Source: Tropicibacter oceani
GTDB taxonomy: Bacteria; Pseudomonadota; Alphaproteobacteria; Rhodobacterales; Rhodobacteraceae
Length of the DNA stretch: 64,000 bases
Reading direction: 5' to 3'
Assembly: GCF_029958925.1 (NCBI RefSeq)
Contig: NZ_CP124616.1
Coordinates: 2,232,001-2,296,000 of the forward strand
Below, piece by piece: positions 26,936 to 35,988 of the stretch. Within the stretch, counting starts at the first letter, position 1; the number at the start of each line of letters is the position of its first letter. A program made the translations under genes and the position numbers. Below the pieces are notes generated by a model. That model was not told the origin of the DNA. It ran no database searches and saw nothing but the letters and a program-made list of their open reading frames with translations.

Positions 26936-28507
26936 GTGAAAATTGGGACGCCAAAGGAAGTCGAAGCAGGGGAAGCGCGCGTTGCGATGACTCCGGATTC
27001 GGCCACCGCCTTGCAAAAGCTGGGCTATGAGTGCTTGATCGAGAAGGGGGCCGGCGCGCTGGCCGGGTTCTCGGACGCCGACTACGAGGCCGCCGGTGTG
27101 ACCGTGGTCGCCACCGCCGCCGCCCTGTGGAAAGAGGCGGACATCATCGCCAAGGTCCGCATCCCCACCGATACCGAGCTCAAGCGCCTGAACAAAGACA
27201 AGACGCTGATCACCTTCTTCAACCCCGGTGGCAACACCGAAGGGCTGGAGCTGGCCAAGTCCAAGGGTGCCAACGTCATCGCCATGGAAATGGTGCCGCG
27301 GATTTCGCGCGCGCAAAAGATGGACGCGCTGTCCTCGATGGCCAATATCGCGGGCTATCGCGCGGTGATCGAGGCGGGCAACAACTTTGGCCGGTTCTTC
27401 ACCGGGCAGATCACGGCCGCCGGCAAGGTTCCCCCGGCCAAGGTGCTGGTTGTCGGCGCTGGTGTGGCCGGTCTGGCCGCCATCGGCACCTCGACCAGCC
27501 TTGGCGCGATCACCTATGCCTTTGACGTGCGCCCCGAAGTGGCCGAGCAGGTCGAGAGCATGGGCGCCGAATTCGTCTATCTGGACTTCGAGGAAGAGCA
27601 GCAGGATGGCGCGGCCACCGGCGGCTATGCCTCTGTGTCCAGCCCCGAATTCCGCGAAGCGCAGCTCAAGAAGTTCCGCGAACTGGCGCCGGATATCGAC
27701 ATCGTCATCACCACCGCGCTGATCCCCAACCGCCCCGCGCCCAAGCTGTGGCTCGAGGATATGGTCAAGGCGATGAAGCCCGGTTCCGTGATCGTCGACC
27801 TGGCCGCCGAAAAGGGTGGTAACGTCGAAGGCACCGTGATGGACGAAAAGGTTGTCACCGACAACGGCGTCACCATCATCGGCTATACCGACTTCCCCAG
27901 CCGGATGGCGGCGCAGGCCTCGACGCTGTATTCGACCAACATTCGTCACATGTTGACCGATCTGACGCCCGACAAGGACGGCAAGATCAACCACAACATG
28001 GAAGACGACGTGATCCGCGGCGCGACCGTGGCCTACCAGGGCGAAATCACCTTCCCGCCGCCGCCGCCCAAGGTGGCCGCCATCGCGGCGCAGAAGAAGG
28101 AAAAGCCCAAGGAGCTGACGCCCGAGGAAAAGCGCGCCGCAGAAGTGGCCGCCTTCAAGGCGCAGACCAAGTCCCAGGCGACCCTGCTGATCGTCGGCGG
28201 TGTGCTGATGGCGCTGCTGGGCATGGTGGCCCCGCCGTCCTTCATGCAGCACTTCATCGTCTTCGTGCTGGCCTGCTTCATCGGTTTCCAGGTGATCTGG
28301 GGCGTTGCGCACAGTCTGCACACGCCGCTGATGGCCGTGACCAACGCCATTTCCGGCATCATCGTTCTGGGCGCGCTGCTGCAGATCGGGTCGGGGTCCT
28401 GGCTGGTGGTCCTGCTGTCCACCATCGCCGTGCTTGTGGCGACGATCAACATTGTGGGCGGGTTCCTTGTGACGCGCCGCATGTTGGCCATGTTCCAGAA
28501 ATCGTAA
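26936..28507 (+). CDS. pntA: NAD(P) transhydrogenase alpha subunit
   Basis: A 523-residue subunit of the proton-translocating transhydrogenase, which uses the proton gradient to reduce NADP+ with NADH. Residues 1-370 are the NAD(H)-binding domain I ([13 protein letters not shown] near 170, the mobile-loop region near 225). A linker rich in Pro, Lys and Ala leads to about four C-terminal membrane helices from residue 405. This is the E. coli-type fused alpha subunit, not the three-gene form of Rhodospirillum. The start is GTG at 26936 with AGGGGGA six bases upstream. pntB follows 16 bases later. Confidence 0.95.
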   Translation: MKIGTPKEVEAGEARVAMTPDSATALQKLGYECLIEKGAGALAGFSDADYEAAGVTVVATAAALWKEADIIAKVRIPTDTELKRLNKDKTLITFFNPGGNTEGLELAKSKGANVIAMEMVPRISRAQKMDALSSMANIAGYRAVIEAGNNFGRFFTGQITAAGKVPPAKVLVVGAGVAGLAAIGTSTSLGAITYAFDVRPEVAEQVESMGAEFVYLDFEEEQQDGAATGGYASVSSPEFREAQLKKFRELAPDIDIVITTALIPNRPAPKLWLEDMVKAMKPGSVIVDLAAEKGGNVEGTVMDEKVVTDNGVTIIGYTDFPSRMAAQASTLYSTNIRHMLTDLTPDKDGKINHNMEDDVIRGATVAYQGEITFPPPPPKVAAIAAQKKEKPKELTPEEKRAAEVAAFKAQTKSQATLLIVGGVLMALLGMVAPPSFMQHFIVFVLACFIGFQVIWGVAHSLHTPLMAVTNAISGIIVLGALLQIGSGSWLVVLLSTIAVLVATINIVGGFLVTRRMLAMFQKS

Positions 28508-28523
28508 GGCTGCGGAGAGAATA

Positions 28524-29999
28524 ATGTTCGGAGATCAACTCGTTACCGCCGCGGCCATCACCGCGAGCGTTCTGTTCATCCTCTCGCTGGGCGGCCTTTC
28601 GGGGCAGGAAAGCGCGAAACGGGCCGTCTGGTACGGCATCATCGGCATGGGGCTTGCGGTGTTCTTCACCGTCTTTGGCCCCGGCATCGGCAACTATGCC
28701 TTCCTGCTGATCGCCATGGTGATCGGTGCGGGCGCCGGCCAATACGTTGCCAAGCGCGTCGAAATGACGGAAATGCCGCAACTTGTGGCGGCGCTGCATT
28801 CGTTCGTGGGTCTGGCGGCGGTCTTTATCGGCTACAACGCCCATATCGAACTGGCGCGGGTCATGGAAATCAAGGCGTCGCTGCCCGCAGGTCTGACCGA
28901 GGCGGGCATTGCCTCGGCCATGCATGAACGTGGCATCAAGGGCTTTGCCGAGGTGCTGTCGCACAAGACCAGCGCGGAAATCGCCATCCTCAAGGTCGAG
29001 GTTTTCCTTGGCGTCTTTATCGGCGCGGTGACCTTTACCGGGTCGATCGTGGCCTTTGGCAAACTGGCGGGCAAGCTGACCTCGTCGGCGAAAAAGCTGC
29101 CGGGTGGCCATATGCTGAACCTTGGCGCGGCGATCCTGTCGTTCCTGCTGCTGGTTCTGTACCTCAATGGCGCGGGCTTCTGGGCGCTGCTGCTGATGTC
29201 GCTGTTTGCCTTCTTCATCGGCTATCACCTGATCATGGGCATCGGCGGCGCCGACATGCCGGTGGTTGTCTCGATGCTGAACAGCTACTCGGGCTGGGCG
29301 GCTTCGGCGATCGGCTTTACGCTGGGCAACGACCTTTTGATCGTGGTTGGCGCGCTGGTCGGCTCGTCCGGTGCGATCCTGTCCTACATCATGTGCAAGG
29401 CGATGAACCGGTCGTTCGTCTCGGTCATCCTTGGCGGCTTTGGTGGCACCACCGGCCCGCAGATGGAGGTCGAGGGTGAACAGGTGGCCATCGACGCCGA
29501 CGGCGTTGCGGCAGCCCTGGACGAAGCGGACAGCGTCGTGATCGTGCCGGGGTACGGCATGGCCGTGGCGCAGGCGCAGGGCAACGTGGCCGAACTGACG
29601 CGCAAGCTGCGCGCCAAGGGCAAGACCGTGCGTTTCGCGATCCACCCGGTCGCGGGCCGTCTGCCCGGCCACATGAACGTGCTGCTGGCCGAGGCCAAGG
29701 TCCCCTATGACATCGTTCTGGAAATGGACGAGATCAACGAGGACTTCCCGGAAACGGATGTTGCCATCGTCATCGGTTCGAACGACATCGTGAACCCGGC
29801 CGCACAGGACGACCCGAATTCGCCCATCGCGGGGATGCCGGTTCTCGAAGTGTGGAAGGCCAAGCAGGTGTTCGTGTCCAAGCGTGGTCAGGGCACCGGC
29901 TATTCCGGCATCGAAAACCCGCTGTTCTACAAAGAGAACACGCGCATGTACTATGGCGATGCCAAGGACTCGATCGGCGAATTGCTCAGCCGGATCTGA
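28524..29999 (+). CDS. pntB: NAD(P) transhydrogenase beta subunit
   Basis: A 491-residue partner of PntA. About nine membrane helices (residues 1-265) form the proton channel domain II with PntA. The C-terminal 190 residues are domain III, which binds NADP(H); [12 protein letters not shown] near 345 and [19 protein letters not shown] near 455 are its conserved signatures. GGAGAG precedes the ATG. The gene ends with a strong terminator at 30025. The pair would supply NADPH in a heterotroph of this type. Confidence 0.96.
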   Translation: MFGDQLVTAAAITASVLFILSLGGLSGQESAKRAVWYGIIGMGLAVFFTVFGPGIGNYAFLLIAMVIGAGAGQYVAKRVEMTEMPQLVAALHSFVGLAAVFIGYNAHIELARVMEIKASLPAGLTEAGIASAMHERGIKGFAEVLSHKTSAEIAILKVEVFLGVFIGAVTFTGSIVAFGKLAGKLTSSAKKLPGGHMLNLGAAILSFLLLVLYLNGAGFWALLLMSLFAFFIGYHLIMGIGGADMPVVVSMLNSYSGWAASAIGFTLGNDLLIVVGALVGSSGAILSYIMCKAMNRSFVSVILGGFGGTTGPQMEVEGEQVAIDADGVAAALDEADSVVIVPGYGMAVAQAQGNVAELTRKLRAKGKTVRFAIHPVAGRLPGHMNVLLAEAKVPYDIVLEMDEINEDFPETDVAIVIGSNDIVNPAAQDDPNSPIAGMPVLEVWKAKQVFVSKRGQGTGYSGIENPLFYKENTRMYYGDAKDSIGELLSRI

Positions 30000-30024
30000 G
30001 CACGCACCGCCTGAAACAACCAAA

Positions 30025-30049
30025 GGCGCCCCGGTGGGGCGCCTTTTTT
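30025..30049 (+). terminator. Terminator after pntAB
   Basis: GGCGCCCC (30025-30032), loop GGT, GGGGCGCC (30036-30043), then six T. It begins 26 bases past the pntB stop. Confidence 0.92.
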
Positions 30050-30071
30050 GTTGGCCAGGGATGGGGTCGGG

Positions 30072-30512
30072 TCAGACCATGGGCACCAGATCGTAGCCGG
30101 GAATATCCGCAAAGTCCCGTTCCGGGCGGCCCAGCCATTCCAGGCATTCGCCCTGGGTGCGAAAGGCCGCGCCGCGCACATTGCCCGGTTCCAGTTCCGT
30201 CAGGGTCGAGAACATCCGCGCCATGCCATAAAGCGTGTCCTGCGGGGCGAAGATGGCGATCCTCTTTTCGCGCTGGGGATCGACACCCAGGGAAGTCACG
30301 TCATGCACGAGGGTGCGCATTGCGTTGAAATCGAGCCCGGTGCGCGTGACGGCCGACAGATCGGCCAATTCCGGCAGGCCGGGGCGATAGGCGGGCAGGG
30401 CGCGCATGGCCTTCAGCTCTTCCATCGCCATCTGCAGATCCTGCACGCCGGTAAAACGGAGGAAGACAAGACTGTCATTGGCGATGATCCTGGCGCGAAC
30501 AGACACGGCCAT
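30072..30512 (-). CDS. Uncharacterised protein, SpoIIAA/STAS-like size and pattern
   Basis: A 146-residue soluble protein that I do not recognise with certainty. It starts MAVSVRARIIANDSLVFLRFTG, and the alternation of hydrophobic strands with helices (ELADLSAVTRTGLDF, RIAIFAPQDTLYGMARMF) resembles the SpoIIAA/STAS-like proteins found singly in many alphaproteobacteria. There is no membrane segment, signal peptide or metal motif. It is convergent with pntB. The 228 bases before its start are AT-richer than average and shared with bioY. Confidence 0.65.
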   Translation of the reverse strand: MAVSVRARIIANDSLVFLRFTGVQDLQMAMEELKAMRALPAYRPGLPELADLSAVTRTGLDFNAMRTLVHDVTSLGVDPQREKRIAIFAPQDTLYGMARMFSTLTELEPGNVRGAAFRTQGECLEWLGRPERDFADIPGYDLVPMV

Positions 30513-30627
30513 ACTCCCTCATTAAAAAACCCACGGTTGCACTGCATTTATTCCTGTGTGCCGGAATGGAAAGCGAATTCTTTTGGCAAGGCGCTTGTGC
30601 CGGGTGGAAAAGCGACGTGTTTGCCCC

Positions 30628-30646
30628 TGCAAAGTCAAACTTTGCA
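30628..30646. promoter_or_regulatory. Perfect 8-bp palindrome upstream of bioY
   Basis: TGCAAAGT (30628-30635), CAA, ACTTTGCA (30639-30646), lying 95 bases before bioY and 116 bases before the divergent unknown gene. It does not match the BioR site TTATMKATAA expected in some alphaproteobacteria. A second short hairpin (CGCAAGC/GCTTGCG) follows at about 30667-30682. Confidence 0.45.
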
Positions 30647-30740
30647 AATTATACCCCACCGGAAAGCGCAAGCGGGCTTGCGATGGCGGGGGGCTTGGGG
30701 CAAAACAATGCGAAACAATCCTGGGATTAAGGGGGACGAC

Positions 30741-31340
30741 ATGAACCTCACGATGAACCGTAACGTGCTGGCCGAGGCCTTTGGCGCAAACGAGGGCGCC
30801 GCACTGCGCGTCAAGCAACTGGCGCTGGTCGTGCTGGGCATTGCCTTTCTGGCGGTGGCTGCAAAGATCAAGGTGCCGATGTGGCCCGTGCCGATCACCA
30901 TGGGCACCTTTGCCGTGTTGACGCTGGGGGCCGCCTATGGCGCGCGTCTGGGTCTGGTGACCGTGCTGGGTTACATGATTGTCGGCGCGTTCGGCTTTGA
31001 CGTCTTTGCCGGCTCGTCGGCCGAGAAATTCGGGCTTGAGTACATGATGGGCGGCACTGGCGGCTATCTGGTGGGCTACGTTCTTGCGACGGTCGCCCTG
31101 GGCGCGCTGGCGCGGGCTGGCTGGGACCGGTCCGTCACCAAGATGGGCGGCGCGATGCTGCTGGGCAACGTGATCATCTATGTGCCGGGCCTGATCTGGC
31201 TGGGCATGCTGTATGGCTGGGACAAGCCGATCCTGGCATGGGGTCTGACGCCCTTTCTGATCGGTGACGTGCTGAAGCTGGCGCTGGCGGCGCTGGTTCT
31301 GCCGGCGGCCTGGAAACTGGTGGGCCGCGCGCGCGGCTGA
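30741..31340 (+). CDS. bioY: Biotin transporter substrate-binding component
   Basis: A 199-residue membrane protein with six hydrophobic segments. The family signatures are KIKVPMWPVPITMGTFAVL near residue 45 and GGTGGYLVGYVLA near 115. BioY is the S component of the biotin ECF transporter and in many alphaproteobacteria works without, or with distant, BioM/BioN; neither is adjacent here. GGGGGA precedes the ATG at 30741, giving the usual short N-terminus. Biotin uptake from sea water would spare synthesis. Confidence 0.94.
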   Translation: MNLTMNRNVLAEAFGANEGAALRVKQLALVVLGIAFLAVAAKIKVPMWPVPITMGTFAVLTLGAAYGARLGLVTVLGYMIVGAFGFDVFAGSSAEKFGLEYMMGGTGGYLVGYVLATVALGALARAGWDRSVTKMGGAMLLGNVIIYVPGLIWLGMLYGWDKPILAWGLTPFLIGDVLKLALAALVLPAAWKLVGRARG

Positions 31341-31383
31341 GCCGGGGCGGCGGGGTCAACCCCGCCCTCTGCAAGGATTGAAA

Positions 31384-31416
31384 GGCCGGGCCATCGTGTC
31401 CGGTCTTTTGCTTTTT
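31384..31416 (+). terminator. Terminator after bioY
   Basis: GGCCGG (31384-31389) pairs with CCGGTC (31400-31405, one G-T pair), followed by TTTTGCTTTTT. A GC-rich hairpin without a U tract (GGCGGGG/CCCCGCC) precedes it at about 31348-31365. Confidence 0.6.
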
Positions 31417-31432
31417 GGCGGGCCGGGGAATT

Positions 31433-31454
31433 GAGTATTTTTGCCAAGAAGAAG
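31433..31454 (+). repeat. GAGTATTT...CCAAGAAGAAG element, copy 3
   Basis: This copy differs from copy 2 at a single base. It sits after the bioY terminator and ends one base before the stop codon of the convergent OsmC-fusion gene, so that gene's transcript would include its complement. Confidence 0.6.
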
Positions 31455-31455
31455 A

Positions 31456-32667
31456 TCAGGCGAGTTCCGTTTTGATCGTCGCGCCCTTTTCCAGGGTCTT
31501 GTGCACCGGGCATTTGTCGGCGATTTCCAGCAGCCGGTCGCGTTGGCTTTGGTCCAGGTCGCCGGTCAGGGTGATGCGGCGGGTAAAGCTGTCGACGCGG
31601 GTTTCGGTGCCGGTGGCGGCGTCCTGGGCGTGCAGCTTGTCATGGGTGACGTCGACGCTGACATGGGTCAGCGGCCATCCCTTGCGCCGCGCATACATGC
31701 GGATTGTCATCGAGGCGCAGGCGCCAAGGCCGGCGGCCAGAAAGCCGTAGGGGGACATGCCCCGGTTGCTGCCGCCATAGGCCTTTGGTTCGTCCGCCAG
31801 GGCGTGGTGGTGCGGGCCGTTCTGGATGTCTTGCAAAAAGCCTTCGGGGTCGGCTTCGGACACGCGGGTGATGCCTTCGGGGGCGCCGATGGGCGGCGCG
31901 GGCGGTTTGAGATCGAGATAGCGTCCCGCCCAGGCGGCGATCACCTCGGCGGCGTATTCGGCGTCGCGCGGATTGGTGATCAGGTGATCGGCTTCGTCGA
32001 GGGTGACAAAGCTTTTGGGGTGTTTGGCGGCGGTAAAGATGCGGGTCGCGTTGGTGATGTCGACGATTTCGTCGCGCGGGGCGTGCAGCACCAGCAGGGC
32101 GCGGTTCAGCCCTGCGATGGTGGGGCCAAGGTCCTTGTCCTGCACGTCTTCCAGAAAGCCCTGGCCGATGGTCACCGGGCGACCGCCCAGCGATACCTGG
32201 GCCTGGCCCGTGTTGCGGATCGTTTCGATCTGTTCGTCGAAATGCCGGGTGACGTGATGGGGATCGAAGGGCGCGCCGATGGTGGCCACCGCCTTGACCG
32301 AGGCGATCTGCGCTGCGGCCTTGAGCACCGCCAACCCGCCCAGCGAGTGGCCGATCAGCAGCGAGGGCGCCATGCCAAGATCGTCGAGGTGGACGGCGGC
32401 GGCGCGCAGATCCGCCGCGTTCGAGGTAAAGGTGGTATGGGCGAATTCGCCCTTGGAATGGCCCAGCCCGGTGAAGTCAAAGCGCAGGACGGCGATGCCC
32501 ATGCCTGCCAGCCGCGCCGAGATCCGCTTGGCCGCGGGAATGTCCTTGCCGCAGGTGAAGCAATGGGCAAAGACTGCGGTCCCCAGGTGCGGACCTTGCG
32601 GCAGGTCAAGCCGCGCGGCCAGGGTGGCTCCGGAATGGCCGGGGAAGGTCAGGCGTTTCGTGGGCAT
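31456..32667 (-). CDS. Bifunctional alpha/beta-hydrolase and OsmC-family protein
   Basis: A 403-residue fusion. Residues 1-250 are an alpha/beta hydrolase with the nucleophile elbow GHSLGG (Ser108), and an acid/His pair is expected near PRDEIVD and EADHLI. Residues about 265-403 are an OsmC domain with the redox Cys in GLGACASMT and the second Cys in ADKCPVHKTLE. OsmC proteins reduce organic hydroperoxides; the hydrolase half may release lipid hydroperoxide substrates. This architecture recurs in proteobacteria. The ATG at 32667 gives a typical start, MPTKRLTFPG. Confidence 0.92.
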   Translation of the reverse strand: MPTKRLTFPGHSGATLAARLDLPQGPHLGTAVFAHCFTCGKDIPAAKRISARLAGMGIAVLRFDFTGLGHSKGEFAHTTFTSNAADLRAAAVHLDDLGMAPSLLIGHSLGGLAVLKAAAQIASVKAVATIGAPFDPHHVTRHFDEQIETIRNTGQAQVSLGGRPVTIGQGFLEDVQDKDLGPTIAGLNRALLVLHAPRDEIVDITNATRIFTAAKHPKSFVTLDEADHLITNPRDAEYAAEVIAAWAGRYLDLKPPAPPIGAPEGITRVSEADPEGFLQDIQNGPHHHALADEPKAYGGSNRGMSPYGFLAAGLGACASMTIRMYARRKGWPLTHVSVDVTHDKLHAQDAATGTETRVDSFTRRITLTGDLDQSQRDRLLEIADKCPVHKTLEKGATIKTELA

Positions 32668-32752
32668 GGCAGGGCCGTTCGTTAAGGATTGTCTGCCAAA
32701 GGTGAAGGCCAGGAGGCACTTGTGCAAGTGGCCCGGGGGGTCATGTCACGGC

Positions 32753-33697
32753 ATGGTGAGACGGATGCAGCTTTTGGTGAAACTTGTTTCAGCGGTTCTG
32801 GGGCTTTTGGTTCTGGCCGGGTTTTGCGGCGCGCTGCACCCGGCGGGCGACACGCTGGCCGTGTTTCGCGCGCCCTTGCTGGTGCTTTTTGCCCTCGCCG
32901 TGATCTGGAGCGCCTGGCCCCGGCGCCTGCGTTGGCCCCTGGCGGGGTTGGCGATTCTGGGGTTGTTGCCACATGCCGGGGTTGTCGGGGCGGATGCCGG
33001 GACGGGCGCGGCCGGGGGGGTGACGCTGTACCAGCAGAACCTGTTGTGGAAGCGCAGTGAAAGCGCCGAGTGGCTTGCGGCGGTGCGTGCCGCGCGGCCC
33101 GATTTCCTGACATTGCAAGAGGTTTCGGCCCCCAATCTTGCACTGCTCGAGGCGCTGCGGCCGCTTTACCCGTACCAGCAGTTCTGCCCGCTGCGTGGCA
33201 AGCTGGGCGAAGCGGTGCTGTCGCGCCATCCCATCGTGCCCGGCAGCGGGTTTTGTTCCAAACGCGACGGGTTTGCCGCCTTGCAGGCCGATCCGGGCAG
33301 TGGCCCTGTCTGGGTGGTGTCGATGCATCTGAACTGGCCCTGGCCGTCGCTGCAATGGACCCAGGTCGAGGCGCTTTTGCCCGAGCTGGAGCGGTTGCAG
33401 GGGCCGGTGATCCTGGGCGGGGACCTGAACGCGGTGGCCTGGTCGCATAGCGTTGCGCAATTGCAGGCGGCAACGCGGACGCGGCGGGTGGGCGGCTATG
33501 TGAGCACCTTTACGCTTCCCTGGTTCCCGATGCCGATTGGGATCGACCATGTGCTGGCGCCTGAGGGCAGGGGCCATGTCACGGCGCTGGAGCCGCTGGG
33601 GTCGGATCATCGCGGGCTTTGGGCGGTGGTGCCGGGTGTCGCGGGCGAGGCGGGGACTTACCCCGCGGCCCCCATCAGCCGCGGATCAAAGGGATAG
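32753..33697 (+). CDS. Membrane-anchored endonuclease/exonuclease/phosphatase family protein
   Basis: A 314-residue protein. Three hydrophobic stretches in the first 85 residues form a membrane anchor (a UPF-like N-terminus seen in many EEP proteins). The EEP domain follows with LTLQEVSAPN (catalytic Glu), GGDLNAVAWS (Asp and Asn) and GSDHRGLWAV (His). The active site would face the periplasm. The substrate could be nucleic acid or a phosphodiester lipid; it cannot be chosen from sequence. Starts at 32753 and 32765 are both possible. Its last 40 bases overlap the 3' end of dddP on the other strand. Confidence 0.83.
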   Translation: MVRRMQLLVKLVSAVLGLLVLAGFCGALHPAGDTLAVFRAPLLVLFALAVIWSAWPRRLRWPLAGLAILGLLPHAGVVGADAGTGAAGGVTLYQQNLLWKRSESAEWLAAVRAARPDFLTLQEVSAPNLALLEALRPLYPYQQFCPLRGKLGEAVLSRHPIVPGSGFCSKRDGFAALQADPGSGPVWVVSMHLNWPWPSLQWTQVEALLPELERLQGPVILGGDLNAVAWSHSVAQLQAATRTRRVGGYVSTFTLPWFPMPIGIDHVLAPEGRGHVTALEPLGSDHRGLWAVVPGVAGEAGTYPAAPISRGSKG

Positions 33698-35004
33698 CGG
33701 GTCAGGTTCTCGAAACCGTCTTCGGTGATCAGAACCTGGTCCTCCAGCTTGATCGAAAAATCGCCCCCCTGCGGCGATACCAGCGCCTCGACGCACAGCA
33801 CCATTCCGGCCTGCAATTCATAGTCGAACGCCCCCGGCACCATCTTGTCGGGATAGGCGACCAGCGGCCATTCATCACACAGCCCCACGCCGTGCATCAG
33901 GCAGCCATATTTGCCGGCCTGGAATTCGGGGCGCAGCACATGGGTATTCCGGCACAGGTCCTCGATCCGAACGCCGGGGCGCAGCATCTGCATGTTGGTC
34001 ATGATGTGGTCGTGCGCGTGTTGCATCGCATCCACCATGTCCGCGCGCGGCGCGCGATCGCCTACCCACCAGGTCCGCGAGATGTCGACGCAAATGCCGT
34101 AGCTGCCGATCAGGTCGGTATCAAAGGCGACGATTTCGTTGTTCTGCACGATGCGCGCGCCGCATTCCTGAAACCAGGGATTGGTGCGCGGCCCCGAGGT
34201 CAGCAGGCGGGTTTCGATCCATTCGCCGCCGCGCCGGATGTTTTCGGCGTGCAGCACCGCCCATATGTCATCTTCTGAGGTCTGGCCAAGCGGCACCTGT
34301 TCGCGGGCAAAGTGTTCCATCGCGGCCACGGCTGTTTCGCAGGCATGGCTGGCGCAGCGCATGGCGCGGATTTCATCGGGCCCTTTGACCGAGCGCGCCT
34401 TTTCCGTCAGCTCTTCGCCCTCCATGATCTGCAGGCCCTGCGCCTCGAGCGCGCGAAGCCCGTGGATCATCGGTTTGTCCACCGCCAGGCGGCGGTTGCC
34501 TGGGGCGTGTTCGGCCAACAGCCCGCGCACCTCGTTGGAAAAGACGTCCGCCGCGACATCCACCTTGTCGCCGCGGTCGAAGTAGAACAGGTCGGCGCCC
34601 GAGCGCGCTTCGCGCACCAGCGGGTTGAAGGCGGACAGGAAGGGTGAATTCTTGTAGTCCCAGATCACCATGTAGCCATCGGCGCAGACCAGCACGGCGC
34701 GAAACGGGTTGTGGGTGTTCCACAACTGCATGTTGGTGCTGTCGGTGGCATAGCGGATGTTCAGCGGGTCAAAGACCAGAAGGCCGGCGTAATCGCGCGC
34801 GTTGATGTGATCGACCAGCCTTTGCCAGCGATAGCGGCGCATCTGTTGCAGGTCGGGCAGCTCCAGCCCCGCCGCCGCCCATTCGCCATAGGCAAGGCGG
34901 GTGGGGCCAATCTCGATCCGGTCGGCATCATTGGGGGTGTTGTCCCCCAACAGCGCGCCGCGCGCCGGGTCGATCTTGCGGGTATCGCGGTAATGCTCGT
35001 TCAT
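33658..35004 (-). CDS. dddP: DMSP lyase, DddP family
   Basis: A 448-residue enzyme of the M24 metallopeptidase fold that cleaves dimethylsulfoniopropionate to dimethyl sulfide and acrylate. The start MNEHYRDTRKIDPARG and the blocks YATDSTNMQLWNTHNPFRAV and GYMVIWDYKNSPFLS are as in marine roseobacter DddP. Metal ligands can be placed: Asp295 and Asp297 in FDTDLIG, Asp307 in CVDISRTWW, His in LMHGVGLCDEWP, Glu in CVEALVSP and Glu in IKLEDQV. The ATG at 35004 is chosen over longer frames for this match. There are no dmd or acrylate genes nearby. Confidence 0.95.
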   Translation of the reverse strand: MNEHYRDTRKIDPARGALLGDNTPNDADRIEIGPTRLAYGEWAAAGLELPDLQQMRRYRWQRLVDHINARDYAGLLVFDPLNIRYATDSTNMQLWNTHNPFRAVLVCADGYMVIWDYKNSPFLSAFNPLVREARSGADLFYFDRGDKVDVAADVFSNEVRGLLAEHAPGNRRLAVDKPMIHGLRALEAQGLQIMEGEELTEKARSVKGPDEIRAMRCASHACETAVAAMEHFAREQVPLGQTSEDDIWAVLHAENIRRGGEWIETRLLTSGPRTNPWFQECGARIVQNNEIVAFDTDLIGSYGICVDISRTWWVGDRAPRADMVDAMQHAHDHIMTNMQMLRPGVRIEDLCRNTHVLRPEFQAGKYGCLMHGVGLCDEWPLVAYPDKMVPGAFDYELQAGMVLCVEALVSPQGGDFSIKLEDQVLITEDGFENLTRYPFDPRLMGAAG

Positions 35005-35073
35005 GGCGGGCCTCCCCCCTTTCGGGCAAGCGTGGCGAATCGCGGCGGCGCGGGCGCGCCGGTTTGCGACGCA

Positions 35074-35088
35074 AAAACGCGTCGTTTT
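35074..35088. promoter_or_regulatory. Palindrome between dddP and the DUF3445 gene
   Basis: AAAACG (35074-35079), CGT, CGTTTT (35083-35088), a perfect 6-bp inverted repeat in the 138-base divergent space. It is 70 bases upstream of dddP. The AAAA/TTTT runs are unusual for this GC-rich region and could mark a repressor site. Confidence 0.35.
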
Positions 35089-35142
35089 GACCGCCCTTGC
35101 GCGGGCTTGCGGGCGCGCGCGGGCTGGCGCACTCTGCGTCCC

Positions 35143-35988
35143 ATGATCCTGAACCACTCCATCCCTTACGATCCGCTGCGCCCGCGCCCCTTGCCGGGCA
35201 TTGCCCCGGTCGGCCCCGAAGGCTGGCTGTCAGTGAACGAAGCCTATGCCGGGCAACTGGCGGAAAAGGCGCGGCTGCTGGACAGCGGCCGCGACAAGGT
35301 GCTGTGGCTGGACCCCACTGCGCTGCCCGTCGCGCAGGAGCTGCTGGACGAGGTCCTCAGCGCCCTTCCGCAGGGCTTTGCCCGGGACGGTGGGGCGGTG
35401 ATCTGCCCGGATGGGCGCCGCGTCACGCCCGACGCGGATGACCCGCTGGCCAGCCTGGGGCAGCTGGTGCAGGAAGATTTCTGCCTGCTGGTCAAGGAAG
35501 GCGACGAACACGTGCTGCGCGGCGCGCTGTTGTGCTTTCCGGCCAGCTGGATGCTGGCGGAAAAGGCCGGACAGGCGTTGATCGGTATTCACGAACCTGT
35601 CGAACCCTACGACGATGGGATCGCGCGGCGGGTGCAACGGCTGTTCGACGGGGTGCAGGTGGGGCGGCCCTTGTGGCGGTTCAACGCGCTTTGGTACCAG
35701 GACGCGGCGCTGTTCCATCCGCGCGCCTCGGATGACCGGCGCCCGATCGGCGATCCGGCCACCGCGCCCTATATGCGCAGCGAAAGGCAAAGCCTGATGC
35801 GTCTGCCGGTCAGCGGGGCGGTGGTGTTTTCAATCCACACCTACATCCTGCCCCGCGCCGCGCTTAGTGCAGGACCCGGTTCAGAAGCGTGTGCAGGTGG
35901 TTCGAGTTCTGAAGCACCAGGAACAGCATCGTCACCGACAGAACCTGTGTCGTCAGGCGGAAGTCCATCCCCCGACCCAGCGACGTGA
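35143..35988 (+). CDS. DUF3445 protein (heme-dependent oxidative N-demethylase family)
   Basis: A 281-residue protein; residues 1-240 match the DUF3445 family (IPYDPLRPRPLPGI at the start, LWRFNALWYQDAALFHPR, then MRLPVSGAVVFSIHTY). Family members include a heme enzyme that demethylates amines such as dimethylamine. Most relatives end soon after FSIHTY; here the frame continues for 40 residues of Ser/Gly/Pro-rich sequence. That tail lies entirely over the convergent gene at 35864-36721 (125-base overlap) and is probably the result of a lost stop or a small frameshift near 35860. Confidence 0.8.
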   Translation: MILNHSIPYDPLRPRPLPGIAPVGPEGWLSVNEAYAGQLAEKARLLDSGRDKVLWLDPTALPVAQELLDEVLSALPQGFARDGGAVICPDGRRVTPDADDPLASLGQLVQEDFCLLVKEGDEHVLRGALLCFPASWMLAEKAGQALIGIHEPVEPYDDGIARRVQRLFDGVQVGRPLWRFNALWYQDAALFHPRASDDRRPIGDPATAPYMRSERQSLMRLPVSGAVVFSIHTYILPRAALSAGPGSEACAGGSSSEAPGTASSPTEPVSSGGSPSPDPAT

